Numbered from the stretch's first letter, positions 33,422 through 42,920 are shown. The stretch is 64,000 bases of DNA from Methanomassiliicoccus sp. (GCA_018262895.1 JADFDJ010000001.1:186001-250000), one strand, 5' to 3'. Numbers and translations are program-made. Notes: a model not told the origin generated them from the sequence alone.

Positions 33422-34291
33422 ATGCCCTCGCTCGAAGAGCTTGTACAGGACCTCTACCATGGCAAGAAGGAGGTGGATGTCCCCAAATCATCGATAACCG
33501 AACCTATCACGAACTGGAAGGTATCGAAGTATAATATCCCCCACAAGGGGAGCAAGGGGGCCATGCGTCTGGGAAGGCTCCACGCCCATGACATGGGGGA
33601 CCATTACTCGGTACATCTGGACATGGTGGACCCGGACACCAGCCCCTACGGACATCTGACCGTGGATGCTCCTTTCCTCTTCTTCATCTACTCCGGCTTC
33701 GCCACCATATGGCAGATGTTCGGGCAAAGTCTTGCCGAGGAGGGTGGCTATTCCCGGGCGAGCGGGTGGTCCTTGGCATTGAGGATCCTATCCGGCCTTT
33801 TCCTGGTCATCCTGGGAATGATCATCGCGATATACCCGGACTTATTGGCCCTGGGTACCGTCCTCCTCCTGAGCATGGCATCGATAGGCTTCGGCGCGTT
33901 CACCTTGATGGAGGGTCTGTTCAAGGGACAAGGCGGAGTGGATAAGGTAAAGATCGCTCTGGGGGCTGTGCTGATCGTCGTCGGGGGAATCGGCTTGGCG
34001 TTCCGTTTGATGATAGCTTTGGCATTAGTGCTGTTTCTGGCCTTCTGGAACCTATCCACGGGCATCTACATGCTGAGGCACAGGAAGGACGGGTCGAGCC
34101 CCTTCATGGGGCATATCTCCATAATTGTGGGGGCAGCCTCACTGGTCCTAGGTGCGCTCTTGATCTTCAACCCCTGGTTCGCGATGGACCTGATATTCTC
34201 CCTGGTAGGGGTCCTGATCGCCTTTTTCGGGGCGACCAGGGTGATATCGGCCGTCGCTCGTAGATCGATGGGGTCGCCTCGAACGGTTTGA
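33422..34291 (+). CDS. HdeD/DUF308-like membrane protein with N-terminal extension
   Basis: A 289-residue protein. The first 85 residues are hydrophilic and His-rich (LGRLHAHDMGDHYSVHLDMV). About six short helices follow in the repeated DUF308 (HdeD) pattern, for example LRILSGLFLVILGMIIAIYP and FFGATRVISAVARR. A TATA-like TTATATTAG about 28 bases before the ATG indicates a leaderless message. It converges on a second DUF308 gene. Confidence 0.78.
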   Translation: MPSLEELVQDLYHGKKEVDVPKSSITEPITNWKVSKYNIPHKGSKGAMRLGRLHAHDMGDHYSVHLDMVDPDTSPYGHLTVDAPFLFFIYSGFATIWQMFGQSLAEEGGYSRASGWSLALRILSGLFLVILGMIIAIYPDLLALGTVLLLSMASIGFGAFTLMEGLFKGQGGVDKVKIALGAVLIVVGGIGLAFRLMIALALVLFLAFWNLSTGIYMLRHRKDGSSPFMGHISIIVGAASLVLGALLIFNPWFAMDLIFSLVGVLIAFFGATRVISAVARRSMGSPRTV

Positions 34292-34348
34292 TCTCTGCAT
34301 ATGGTAGATGGCCGGCCCGCCGGTGATGGCCACGTCCACCTTTTCCTG

Positions 34349-34924
34349 TCATGTCGGGCGGGCCCACAGCGGTCCTTTTATCTCATATCCTCCAATGGCT
34401 ATCAGTATCCCCATCATCAGCACCATCCATCCCACTAGGAGCGTTACAAGCGCCAATGTGACCCCCGGCCAGGCCAACGTCATCAGCCCCAGGACGATCG
34501 CGATGATGCCTATCAGCACTCCCATCCCCTTGCCCATCTTCACGTTGGTCCCGTAAACGGAGCTGCCTATATCCTCCGAGGCCGTCAACACGGCCACGAT
34601 CTCAGTTATCCCCCATATGAATGCCCAAGCGGCCACAAGATAGGTTGCCATGAGCAAGGTCATGCCCGGAAGGACGATGGCCAGGATGCCGATGATGACG
34701 CTGAAGATGCCCTGAATGAGGAACGAGCCCTTCATCACGCCACTCTTCGGACCGGAAACCCCGAACGCGATCTCGAATATGCCCGCGATCACCAGGAACG
34801 CTCCGAATATCTCTACGAACAAGAGGAGAGATAATCCCGGGTAAAAGATGATCACCAAACCAAGGATCATCAGTACCAGGCCTCCAAGTACTCTCCATAT
34901 CCATTTTGTCTTTCCTGTTTCCAT
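34349..34924 (-). CDS. HdeD-like DUF308 membrane protein
   Basis: A 191-residue protein with six hydrophobic helices in three similar pairs, the standard HdeD/DUF308 layout (WRVLGGLVLMILGLVIIFYP, FSVIIGILAIVLPGMTLL). Bacterial HdeD is linked to acid stress; the archaeal role is unknown. I chose the ATG at 34924, preceded by GGGG and, further up, a TTATATAATACG box; a longer start at 34969 lies in that promoter. It is convergent with the other DUF308 gene. Confidence 0.83.
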   Translation of the reverse strand: METGKTKWIWRVLGGLVLMILGLVIIFYPGLSLLLFVEIFGAFLVIAGIFEIAFGVSGPKSGVMKGSFLIQGIFSVIIGILAIVLPGMTLLMATYLVAAWAFIWGITEIVAVLTASEDIGSSVYGTNVKMGKGMGVLIGIIAIVLGLMTLAWPGVTLALVTLLVGWMVLMMGILIAIGGYEIKGPLWARPT

Positions 34925-35401
34925 GAGATCCCCAAGATTATCTATTGGGATAATCGTATTATATAACAACTGCCCTGTAAAAAAGGGCAGGCTTCCAAGG
35001 GCGGCATTGGATGGCCCATTCCATCCGTGGTTCTGGGGCCGATAGCCGAAGTGAGATCGTCCAATATGTTATCGTTAAGAGAGAGTTCATACTAACCACA
35101 AATGTACATGGCCCGATCTGGCCCTATTTGTTTTTCATAGTCGATACGATCTAGCCTCGACCGTGACATGATCAGGAAGAGGGTCTCCCACATTTTTATA
35201 AATGGGAGTTCGGACACGCCCATCCAAAGTATCGCAGAAGTGCTTTGTTTAACATAAAGGAGTAAGAACGGCTGAACGGCCAAGATGAGCTCCTAGATCA
35301 ATGATCGATCAACACCCCTATCGCTCTTAACGGACCGATGGGGGGTGATGCAAAAAATTCTTCGTTTTTCCTTACAAAGGAGGCGGCGGACGGCAAGAAA
35401 A
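34925..35401. other. intergenic region with a palindrome around a TATA-like core
   Basis: No convincing gene. At 35185-35208 the arms CTCCCA and TGGGAG flank CATTTTTATAAA, so a TATA-like core sits within an inverted repeat. Neither direction leads into a sizeable ORF. A GGATGG/CCATCC inverted repeat lies near 35008-35026. The promoter of the DUF308 gene is near 34945-34960. Confidence 0.45.
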
Positions 35402-35478
35402 ATTATTTATACGGATGCGTGGCCTTTACATAATAGGATGTAATATCCAATATCTAGTAATAATTGGATGTATAATCC
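35402..35478 (+). promoter_or_regulatory. promoter with twin GGAT-N5-ATCC palindromes
   Basis: A TATA-like ATTATTTATACG at 35402-35412 predicts a start near 35436. Two short palindromes, GGATGTAATATCC at 35436-35448 and GGATGTATAATCC at 35466-35478, follow with a 30-base period, close to three helical turns. They share the form GGAT-N5-ATCC and lie at and just after the predicted start, upstream of the fasciclin gene. This is the layout of a repressor with two dimer sites. Confidence 0.5.
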
Positions 35479-35493
35479 AGGAATGGTGGATAC

Positions 35494-36039
35494 ATGAGTG
35501 AACATGGAAATACGGAAGGGTCAGCATATCATGAGAACATCGATAGCGCGAACAGCGAACGCCCGATCCCCGAGTTCGGTTCCTGTGGTACCTTGGTGAG
35601 GTATCCCCGAGCCAATTTATACGGTGTTCCCCAGAATGTGATCTCCACCTTGCTTAATTATAACCGGATGGCGAAGGGTCTGGAGACGGCCGCCCTCGAG
35701 ATCGCCCTGAGGACCGGTGGATTGGCATACAGTGACAAAGGCCCCTATACCTGCTTCGTTCCCAGTGAGAAGGCCTTCGCCATGCTTTCGAACGAATGCG
35801 CCGAAAAATTGTTCAGAGACCAGGAGAAGCTTCTCAAGGTGCTGAAGAACCACACTGTCAGGGGAAAGATCATGTACAAGGATATCAAGAAGGCCAGCAC
35901 GATCAAGAACCTTGCCGACAATGACCTCAAGGTCGATACGGCAGAGGAGGCAGGCATCAGCGGCGCCAAGATCCTATATCCCGACATATTGGCAGGTAAC
36001 GGGGTCATACACGTCATCGACACGGTTCTGACGGATTGA
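35494..36039 (+). CDS. fasciclin (FAS1) domain protein
   Basis: A 181-residue protein. From about residue 48 it matches a single FAS1 domain: NVISTLLNYNRMAKGLETAA, then GPYTCFVPSEKAFAML, then LKNHTVRGKIM, then ILAGNGVIHVIDTVL. No signal peptide is visible, so it may be cytoplasmic or released another way. FAS1 domains usually mediate adhesion. The start ATG follows GGTGG. The 5' region carries twin palindromes that suggest tight control. Confidence 0.85.
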   Translation: MSEHGNTEGSAYHENIDSANSERPIPEFGSCGTLVRYPRANLYGVPQNVISTLLNYNRMAKGLETAALEIALRTGGLAYSDKGPYTCFVPSEKAFAMLSNECAEKLFRDQEKLLKVLKNHTVRGKIMYKDIKKASTIKNLADNDLKVDTAEEAGISGAKILYPDILAGNGVIHVIDTVLTD

Positions 36040-36383
36040 AGGACCCTGAGCGATCGGGGAAACGATTTCCATATTCTTTCTTCCATCGACCTCGATCGGA
36101 TCGCCGAATCCTTGTACGACGTGATCTGGAGCTATCTCTATGCTGCGAAAAGTCAACAGACCGTTCTCGGGAACGGCACATATATTATGATCGCTGGATC
36201 TCTGATTATTAATTATGTGCCCAAAGGGATGAGGTAAGGGCTTGCTGTAAGAACCTTGGTCAAAGGTTCACATGACGCTTTGAGTTATACTCTAGGCTGC
36301 ATACTTGAGAGAGGGTTTTCCGAAAAGGGTTCGACGTGTCGCACCGTCGCTCACTTTCCTTATTGATATGTCCCATATTTGTC
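36040..36383. other. intergenic region with no supported gene
   Basis: Lies between the fasciclin gene and the end of the convergent pseudouridine synthase gene. I see no RNA gene, hairpin terminator or conserved ORF in it. Confidence 0.45.
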
Positions 36384-37178
36384 CTACTTCTCGAAGTACT
36401 TTCCCAACGACCTATGAAGGACATTCTGAGGGACCTCCTCGATGCCTCCTGGTGGCAGCTTGCCCAGGGAGAACGGCCCGTACCTCACGCGTATCAACCG
36501 CTTCACCTTCAGGCCGACATATGCCATGATGTTGCGCACCTCGCGGTTCTTGCCTTCGTGGATCGTCACAGAGAGCCAGGTGCTCCCATCCGCCTCCTTC
36601 CCCCTCTCGAACTCGATCTTGACAGGCTCATACCTCATCCCCGAGATGATAGCCCCGTCGGCGACCGAGGCCATCCTCTGGGGGTCGATCTGTCCTTTCA
36701 CGTTCACCTTGTATTGCCTCGGCCAGGCGCTCTTCGGAAGCTCCATGTACCTCGCCAGTTCCCCATCGTTGGTCAGGAGCAACAGTCCCTCAGTATTGAA
36801 GTCCAGTCGCCCCACGCTCACGACGCGGGGCATGCCTGGCGGTAGATCATCGAACACGGTCCGACGTCGTCGAGGGTCCCTCGTGGTGGTGATGGTGCCC
36901 GTCGGCTTGTGGTATCGCCATACGCGGGTCCTCTCGGCCGCCCTCAGGGGCTTCCCGTCGACTGTTATGACGTTCCCGCCGGTGACGTTCAGCGCGGGAG
37001 AGGTCAATACCTCTCCGTCGACGGCCACGCGCCCCTCGGCGATCAGCCTTTCGGCATCGCGTCGCGAGCAGACCCCAGCGCGGGCCAGCACCTTGGCTAT
37101 GCGCTCACCTTCATATGATCGCTCGCTCTCTTTCATCTCCGCCCCGCCACGCTTGCGGCCTGCACCCTGTCCGTGCAT
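36384..37178 (-). CDS. RsuA/RluB-family pseudouridine synthase
   Basis: A 264-residue protein. An S4 RNA-binding domain (RIAKVLARAGVCSRRDAERL, near 26-45) precedes the catalytic domain with GRLDFNTEGLLLLTNDG, whose Asp is the nucleophile. YHKPTGTITTTRDP and the C-terminal EGKNREVRNI complete the RsuA/RluB/RluE/RluF signature. This family is chiefly bacterial and modifies rRNA, so horizontal transfer is likely. The start at 37178 or the in-frame ATG at 37136, preceded by GGCGGAG, is uncertain. Confidence 0.9.
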   Translation of the reverse strand: MHGQGAGRKRGGAEMKESERSYEGERIAKVLARAGVCSRRDAERLIAEGRVAVDGEVLTSPALNVTGGNVITVDGKPLRAAERTRVWRYHKPTGTITTTRDPRRRRTVFDDLPPGMPRVVSVGRLDFNTEGLLLLTNDGELARYMELPKSAWPRQYKVNVKGQIDPQRMASVADGAIISGMRYEPVKIEFERGKEADGSTWLSVTIHEGKNREVRNIMAYVGLKVKRLIRVRYGPFSLGKLPPGGIEEVPQNVLHRSLGKYFEK

Positions 37179-37281
37179 AGTCAGCTCTGAAAGAGGTCGC
37201 GTTTATGTGAGCGTTTCTCTGCGAAGTTCAGTTTTTCTCGCCCTTCAAGGTGATAAGGTGCCCGTCCCCTGTGACGTGACC

Positions 37282-38691
37282 TCAGGTCCTGAAAGCCGAG
37301 ATGAACCCCCGGACCACGTCCCTTGCCGATTCCAGGAGTGGATGCTTGACCACCACCGGCTCGGTCAAGCTCTCCAGCCTCTCGATCCGGAAGTACAGCG
37401 GAGGATGGGTGTCCCAGCGCAGCCAGCTGCTGAGCTTGGAGGCCTCCTCCACCCTGAGCCTCTGGGCCCCGATCTTGCGCAGAGAGCTGGCCATCACCTT
37501 AGGCTTCCCCACCTTCATCACCGACAGCAGATCGGCCCGGGCCTCGAAGAACTTGGCCACGAAGAAGATGACGAAGGTGGATACCAGGAGGTAGAGCAGG
37601 GGGGATAGGAGGAAGACGGGGAACAGCACTGTCAGCCGGAGGATGAACTCGCCTGAGACCAGGGCGAAGAGGAGAAGAGGGTCCCGGCCCCGCAGGTGCC
37701 CCAGCTCGTGGCCGATAACGCTCAGTAGCTCCTCCTCGTCCAGCGTGCTGAGGATGCCCGCGGTCAGCAGGAGGACCCCGCGCTTGAAGCTTATGCCGCT
37801 GGCAGCTGCGTTGGGAGCGGGGTTGTTGGAGATGATTATCTTCGGCAGCGGTGCGTGGAAAGGCTCCGCGGCCCTCTTGACCAGCTCCAGGACGTTCACG
37901 GTCCTCACCCTGATGCTGTCCTCGGAGCAAATGATGCCGAACCTCAGGAGAGTGCCGGATATGGTGGAGCAGTTCGGCTCCTTGCCCTGGGCAAAGGAGG
38001 ATTCGTACACCGCTTCCTTGAGGCCGGTCAGGTCCACCTTCTTGCTCTTGATGAGGTCCACGGACTCCCGGCCGACCCTTATGTCCATGATGTAGACCTC
38101 AGGGCTGGCCTCGGTGATGGTCCATTTTCCCATGACGGCGAAGAGCTTGTCCGCGAAGACGATCAGAAGAAGCTGGACCAGGAGGATCAGGAGAACGGCG
38201 TACAGCCCGAACAGGAGGAACAAAACTATGTTGAAGGCGAACAGGAGAACGTTTAGGAGGAGCAACGTGCGCGAGAACAGCCTGCCGAGGACGCCCTTCG
38301 TCATCGACGGCTTGGCCTCAGGCATTATCTCCTCCCCCTTGACCCAGATGAGAGATATGACCGATTCCCGGAGCTCACCCTCGAGGCTGCGGACCACGGC
38401 CCTGAGGTCCTCGCTCAGCCACCTGACCGCCTCCTCGCTGACACCCTCGGGGCGCGTGGTCCTGACCTGCAATCCCCCCTCCACCCACACCACGGCGTCC
38501 AGCTGCCAGCTGTCCCCGGGACCGGGGACGGTGAAGGCCATGGCAGGCTTTTCCCCTACCCTTCCGCGGCGCACATGCTGGAAGAGCTCAGGATGGAGAA
38601 GGAGATGGTATGATCGCAGCCTCTCGAGGAGCTCTTCCATGCGGTCGGCCGGCAGCTCGGAGGGTATGGAGAAGGAGGCCTGCACGCTCAT
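37282..38691 (-). CDS. M48-family zinc metallopeptidase (HtpX-like)
   Basis: A 469-residue membrane protein. The zinc motif HELGH in VIGHELGHLRGRDP lies near residue 320, with a membrane-spanning pair before it (FNIVLFLLFGLYAVLLILLV) and another after it. An N-terminal 130-residue domain has no known match. The third ligand Glu is probably in FFEARADLLSVM. M48 proteases such as HtpX degrade damaged membrane proteins. The length exceeds HtpX (about 290), because of the N-terminal extension. Confidence 0.87.
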   Translation of the reverse strand: MSVQASFSIPSELPADRMEELLERLRSYHLLLHPELFQHVRRGRVGEKPAMAFTVPGPGDSWQLDAVVWVEGGLQVRTTRPEGVSEEAVRWLSEDLRAVVRSLEGELRESVISLIWVKGEEIMPEAKPSMTKGVLGRLFSRTLLLLNVLLFAFNIVLFLLFGLYAVLLILLVQLLLIVFADKLFAVMGKWTITEASPEVYIMDIRVGRESVDLIKSKKVDLTGLKEAVYESSFAQGKEPNCSTISGTLLRFGIICSEDSIRVRTVNVLELVKRAAEPFHAPLPKIIISNNPAPNAAASGISFKRGVLLLTAGILSTLDEEELLSVIGHELGHLRGRDPLLLFALVSGEFILRLTVLFPVFLLSPLLYLLVSTFVIFFVAKFFEARADLLSVMKVGKPKVMASSLRKIGAQRLRVEEASKLSSWLRWDTHPPLYFRIERLESLTEPVVVKHPLLESARDVVRGFISAFRT

Positions 38692-38782
38692 CGCTCATGT
38701 AAGACCGCTAGGGATAATATGGATGACGGTCACGAGCGATAATGGAGTGAAGGTCCTGCACCCATCTCATCAGCATCTAGGC

Positions 38783-39325
38783 TCACAGGAACCCCAGGTT
38801 GCCGAGGGCGTGAACGACGATGACGATATAGAAAGCGCTGAGAAGGCTGACGTGCACTGCCCGGTTCGTCCTGAGGCTGTAGAACCTCCCCTTGAGACCC
38901 TGCGTTCCGAAGCGCTGGACCATGCCCGTAGCTACCAACAGGACCATGGTCACGTACAGTGCTATTCCCTCCCCCAGGTCCGGGAACGCCTGGGGCGGTC
39001 GGCTCATCTGGCCAGCGAAGTGTATTGATACCAGCAGGAAGGCCAGCAAGAAGCCGAAGTTGTGTATGTCCAGGAGCGTCTTCGTCCTCTTCGGGCATAT
39101 CCGCTTCAGCACGTGATATGCGGGCGCATACACGGCCACGAAAGTGGAACCTATCCAGGTCGTCCAATGGCTGAACCGATATGGACCGACGAGAAGGCCC
39201 ACGGAGATCAGATCGAGCATGATCGCGGCCATCACTATCGCCGTGATGACCAGGAGGCAGAATGCCAGCAGAAGCCGGACGTTCACGTGATGAGCTTGAG
39301 ATGCTCTCCTATTATTACCTAACAC
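38783..39325 (-). CDS. membrane protein with paired His in helices (cytochrome b-like pattern)
   Basis: A 180-residue protein with five hydrophobic segments. His residues fall near the ends of helices 3 and 5 (DIHNFGFLLAFLLVSIHFAG; VHVSLLSAFYIVIVVHALG), a spacing reminiscent of bis-His heme-b binding in ferric reductase or b561-type proteins. I cannot confirm a family. The gene lies 91 bases upstream of the M48 protease gene on the same strand. Methanomassiliicoccales are not known for many cytochromes, so this is a cautious call. Confidence 0.65.
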   Translation of the reverse strand: MLGNNRRASQAHHVNVRLLLAFCLLVITAIVMAAIMLDLISVGLLVGPYRFSHWTTWIGSTFVAVYAPAYHVLKRICPKRTKTLLDIHNFGFLLAFLLVSIHFAGQMSRPPQAFPDLGEGIALYVTMVLLVATGMVQRFGTQGLKGRFYSLRTNRAVHVSLLSAFYIVIVVHALGNLGFL

Positions 39326-39662
39326 CGACGGACCTCAGGTCCGACGATGGAACGAACCCGTTCCCATCACAGGGGAATGTAAAAGAAGGATGGAGATGTG
39401 AAAGACAGGTGCAGAAAAGGTGCACCGTTTTCTTTGGTTTGTTCCGGCGATGAGCGACGGATCGGGGTCCTGAGCACAGGGCCGGTCATCTGCCGCGGAC
39501 GGAGGGGGCGGTCATGGAGCGGACATCATGTTCGCATCGCCCCCTGGCAGCGGCGGACCCCTCGAGCGCGAACCGACGGCACTGCGGGGTGACCATGGAA
39601 CCGAACTGTCCAGGGTTCCTCCGCTTCCTCCTTGGCCTTGCCTTGCTGGGTCCCTGGCGCAT

Positions 39663-42080
39663 CTACTTCACCGTGTTCCCGGACAGGGTGGTCCCCGTCC
39701 CGCCGTTGGAGATGCCCGTGGTGCAGGAATAGCAGACGTTGTTGGTAATGACCCCGTTCTTGACGTCGGAGGTTACGGCTATTCCGGTGCCACAGTGGTT
39801 GACGGTGTTGCCGCTGATCACGATCCCGGTGAGGGGAGAGACATCCCAGGTGCCGACCCAGATACCATAGCCGGAGTGGGCGGAGTCGCCCGAGGTTATG
39901 GTGTTCCCAGTGATGGTCGCGCTCAGGCAGCCCGCGACATAGACCGCCCTGCCGGTCCCGGTAGGCCTGATGACGTTGTCGGTGATCTTACATCCATCGG
40001 CCTTGTGCATGTAGATCCCGATGGTGTTCTTGCCCTTGCCGATGATGGTGCAGCCGTCGATAATGGTCTGCCCTCCGTTGATGGAGAAGCCGTAGTCCAT
40101 GGCCTCGAAGGTGCTGTCATAGTACTCGTTGCCCACCGAGGCCACCGCTCCCTTGGGCCACATGTACGCGGCACAGGTCAGCTGCTTCACGCCGTTGGTA
40201 TACCAGTTGGTCAGGTCGTGGACGTAGCAGTTGCGCACAACGTTGTAGTTGCCCGGCTCCCAGTTTATGCCGACCATGGAGCAGTAGGATATGTCGCAGT
40301 TCTCCACGAGGTTGTGGTCGGAGCCGATGTCGGGGAACATGTTCCCGGCGCACACACCGTTGCCGTACGAGCCGTTGGTGGTGGACTTGGCCAGGTTCCC
40401 TATGTAGGAGATGGTGCAGTTCTTCACGGAGTTGTAGGACGACGCCTGGAAGTTCACACCATGGCTCTTGGGGAAGTGGTGGATGTACATGTTCTCGATG
40501 GTGCAGTAGGTGGCCCTTATGGGCTCCACGGCGCCATACGTGCCGGTGGGCCAGGTGAGGCCCTTGCCGTCCAGCTCCATGTCGCTCAGGGTTACGTGGT
40601 TGATAGCGGCCCCAGACTTGGTGGACATCTGGATCATGGTGATCCCGCCGATGTTCTGGGAGGCGTACAGCTTGGTCTTGTCGACACCGCTACCTATGAG
40701 GTTCTTGTACACGTATATCTTGGCGGTTATCGGGAAGCTGCCCGCGTCCAGCTTCACGGTCTTCCCCGTGGGGCAGTTGTCGATGGCCCACTGGATGGCC
40801 GCAGTAGCTGTTGCCGTACCCGAGGAGGGGTAGACCGTAGATCCCGCGGCGTTCTTGACCACACCGTTCTGAGACACCAGGTAGTAGTAGGAGACTGTGG
40901 TGGTCGAGGGGGCCGTGGCGGCGAAGGTGACGCTCACCGATGAACCATTGTTCATGGAGTCACCCGCGAAGGTGGCCACGAACACATACGTGCCCAGGCT
41001 TGAGGGGGTGTAATCGATCACGAACTCACCGTTGGCATTCGTCACCGTGGTCATCCCGGTGGTGGGGTTGACAACGGAGCCGCTGGGCAGCTGGACCTGA
41101 AGCGTTAGGGTCGCTCCCGCTATGGGGGCAGCCCCTGTCAGAACTCCCTCGGCGTGCATGACCGTGCCGGTCTTGACGCTGCTTGATGCCAGGGTCAGGG
41201 AGATGGAGGTCGCGCTCTTGACGATCACGGGGGCCTCCACATCTACCGATATGGCGGCGCGGGTTCCCTCGAAAGAGGCGTCGCCGGCATAATCGAACTG
41301 GAACTGATATGTTCCCGTGTTGGCGGGGGAAAAGGTCGCGACGAACGATCCATGGGCATCAGTGGAAACCTGGGGACCTTGCGAAGGGGAGACGACGGAG
41401 CCGTCAGGCCGGACCACTGTCACGCCGATCTGGGCTCCAGCCATGATCGTGGCGCCCTGGTAAGTGGTTCCGGTAAGGACCCCTGCGATCTCCACGACAT
41501 CCCCGACCTTAATAGACGAGGATTTTAGCTCTAATGCTATTGATGAGGGGGCCTTCACCACGTTCACTACTTCCTCCTCATGAACCTCGAACTGCAAATT
41601 GCCCGAGGCTTGGGAGTACCGGTTGGTGCCCGCAAATATGGCCAGGACCGTGTAGTTGCCGACACTGGTAGGAACATAATCAAAGCTGAACTTACCGGAG
41701 GCGTCGGCGGTCGCGAACTTGCCCTGAACGGGCACGTCGATGGAGCCGTCAGGGCACAGGACGTGCAGCCTGATGATCGTGCCCTGGACCCATACCATTC
41801 CGGACACTTGACCATCAATATGGACATTGGAATTCAGCTGTACTGCAGGATTTTGGTTGACAAGTGTGATGGAAGTAGCGATCTTGTTATAGCTCAATAG
41901 ATAGCCCAGATCTGCGGTGGCCATGTCGACCGAAGCATTAGAGTTATCATCGTTCAACTTTATGGCCGAGGGGTTATTGGCTGGCAACATGGTCAAAGCT
42001 GATGATGCCACCAATACCGCCATCGCGATCGCTCCAAAACACAAAGCGAGTTTACTATATTTTTTAGATAATTTAGCCAT
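39663..42080 (-). CDS. secreted adhesin: Ig-like repeats plus right-handed beta-helix
   Basis: An 805-residue protein. Residues 1-33 form a signal peptide (YSKLALCFGAIAMAVLVASS). About 60-410 hold three similar Ig-like repeats (VTVVRPDGSVVSPSQGP; LTLQVQLPSGSVVNPTTG), and 430-805 form a right-handed parallel beta-helix rich in Asn and Gly turns (NNVCYSCTTGISNGG). It ends without an obvious anchor. This is the adhesin-like layout common in gut methanogens. The upstream 250 bases are markedly AT-rich, a possible sign of transfer. Confidence 0.87.
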   Translation of the reverse strand: MAKLSKKYSKLALCFGAIAMAVLVASSALTMLPANNPSAIKLNDDNSNASVDMATADLGYLLSYNKIATSITLVNQNPAVQLNSNVHIDGQVSGMVWVQGTIIRLHVLCPDGSIDVPVQGKFATADASGKFSFDYVPTSVGNYTVLAIFAGTNRYSQASGNLQFEVHEEEVVNVVKAPSSIALELKSSSIKVGDVVEIAGVLTGTTYQGATIMAGAQIGVTVVRPDGSVVSPSQGPQVSTDAHGSFVATFSPANTGTYQFQFDYAGDASFEGTRAAISVDVEAPVIVKSATSISLTLASSSVKTGTVMHAEGVLTGAAPIAGATLTLQVQLPSGSVVNPTTGMTTVTNANGEFVIDYTPSSLGTYVFVATFAGDSMNNGSSVSVTFAATAPSTTTVSYYYLVSQNGVVKNAAGSTVYPSSGTATATAAIQWAIDNCPTGKTVKLDAGSFPITAKIYVYKNLIGSGVDKTKLYASQNIGGITMIQMSTKSGAAINHVTLSDMELDGKGLTWPTGTYGAVEPIRATYCTIENMYIHHFPKSHGVNFQASSYNSVKNCTISYIGNLAKSTTNGSYGNGVCAGNMFPDIGSDHNLVENCDISYCSMVGINWEPGNYNVVRNCYVHDLTNWYTNGVKQLTCAAYMWPKGAVASVGNEYYDSTFEAMDYGFSINGGQTIIDGCTIIGKGKNTIGIYMHKADGCKITDNVIRPTGTGRAVYVAGCLSATITGNTITSGDSAHSGYGIWVGTWDVSPLTGIVISGNTVNHCGTGIAVTSDVKNGVITNNVCYSCTTGISNGGTGTTLSGNTVK

Positions 42081-42709
42081 TCCATCATCCCGGAGTTATT
42101 TTCACCTTCTATTTTACAAATTATATTATTCTATGTAATTAAATTTCTTCCAGATTATATTTTTGAATTAGTATAATTTTACCTAATTCTTCCTCAAGGT
42201 CATTAAAATCCGGTGAATACTATATAATCGACTATCCAAATTGCCTTCTATGATTATAAAAAATGATAGCAATTATATTTTTATTCTCTAATAAAAAATT
42301 ACTTAAAGTATTATATTTATAAGTTCCATTAAAAAGATGTGCTCTCAGCCTTCATGACTTTTTATTGGTCTCTGGTGACCACTATGGGTTGACTTAAAGC
42401 CCTAGGAAAATGCCATATTCATGAGGATCAGTTACTGATCGTCCTGCTTTCATTGTCGGTCGATGGGAGGGTGACGATGGGGTTGGCTCAGCCATTATCT
42501 TTGTTCAATACCTCTGACCAAAATCGTGCGCTTACTGACCCCCTTAGAATGGTCCGTTCAGATCGATAAGAGGAGATGCTATCAGAGGCGGTGTACTGGG
42601 GGGATTTATTCCCACATCCTACGCCTGCGGACCTCTCCTGGGACCGCTGCCATTTTTAACGCCCCTTGTGTACAGCGGATTGACGCTAATGTCCAATCGA
42701 GCGATGCTC
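42081..42709. other. AT-rich intergenic region upstream of the adhesin
   Basis: From about 42100 to 42330 the sequence is unusually AT-rich with poly-A/T runs, unlike its surroundings. It should contain the adhesin promoter, but several TATA-like options exist. The remainder up to 42700 shows no convincing gene. Confidence 0.5.
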
Positions 42710-42727
42710 TTAACGAACGTTCGTTAA
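42710..42727. promoter_or_regulatory. 18-bp perfect palindrome, likely operator
   Basis: The sequence TTAACGAACGTTCGTTAA is fully self-complementary. It lies about 45 bases upstream of a TATA-like AGCATAATATAAATATC at 42764-42780 that would serve the SSS transporter. Perfect palindromes of this length usually bind a dimeric HTH protein. A second CGTTCG core occurs at 42834-42839 in the leader. Confidence 0.55.
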
Positions 42728-42920
42728 TACCTTGCCAACCTGTGCCCTGCTCCTTGTTATCATTTAGCATAATATAAATATCTGTACCTTATTTAGACTC
42801 CTTGCTCACCATAGGTAGAGCTTGTTGAACTGTCGTTCGCTGAACACTCCAACTCTCTACCCACCCACTGTGTGAGTTCCATAAAATGATTTAACAGAGG
42901 AGGAGCAGGGGAGGAGAGAG

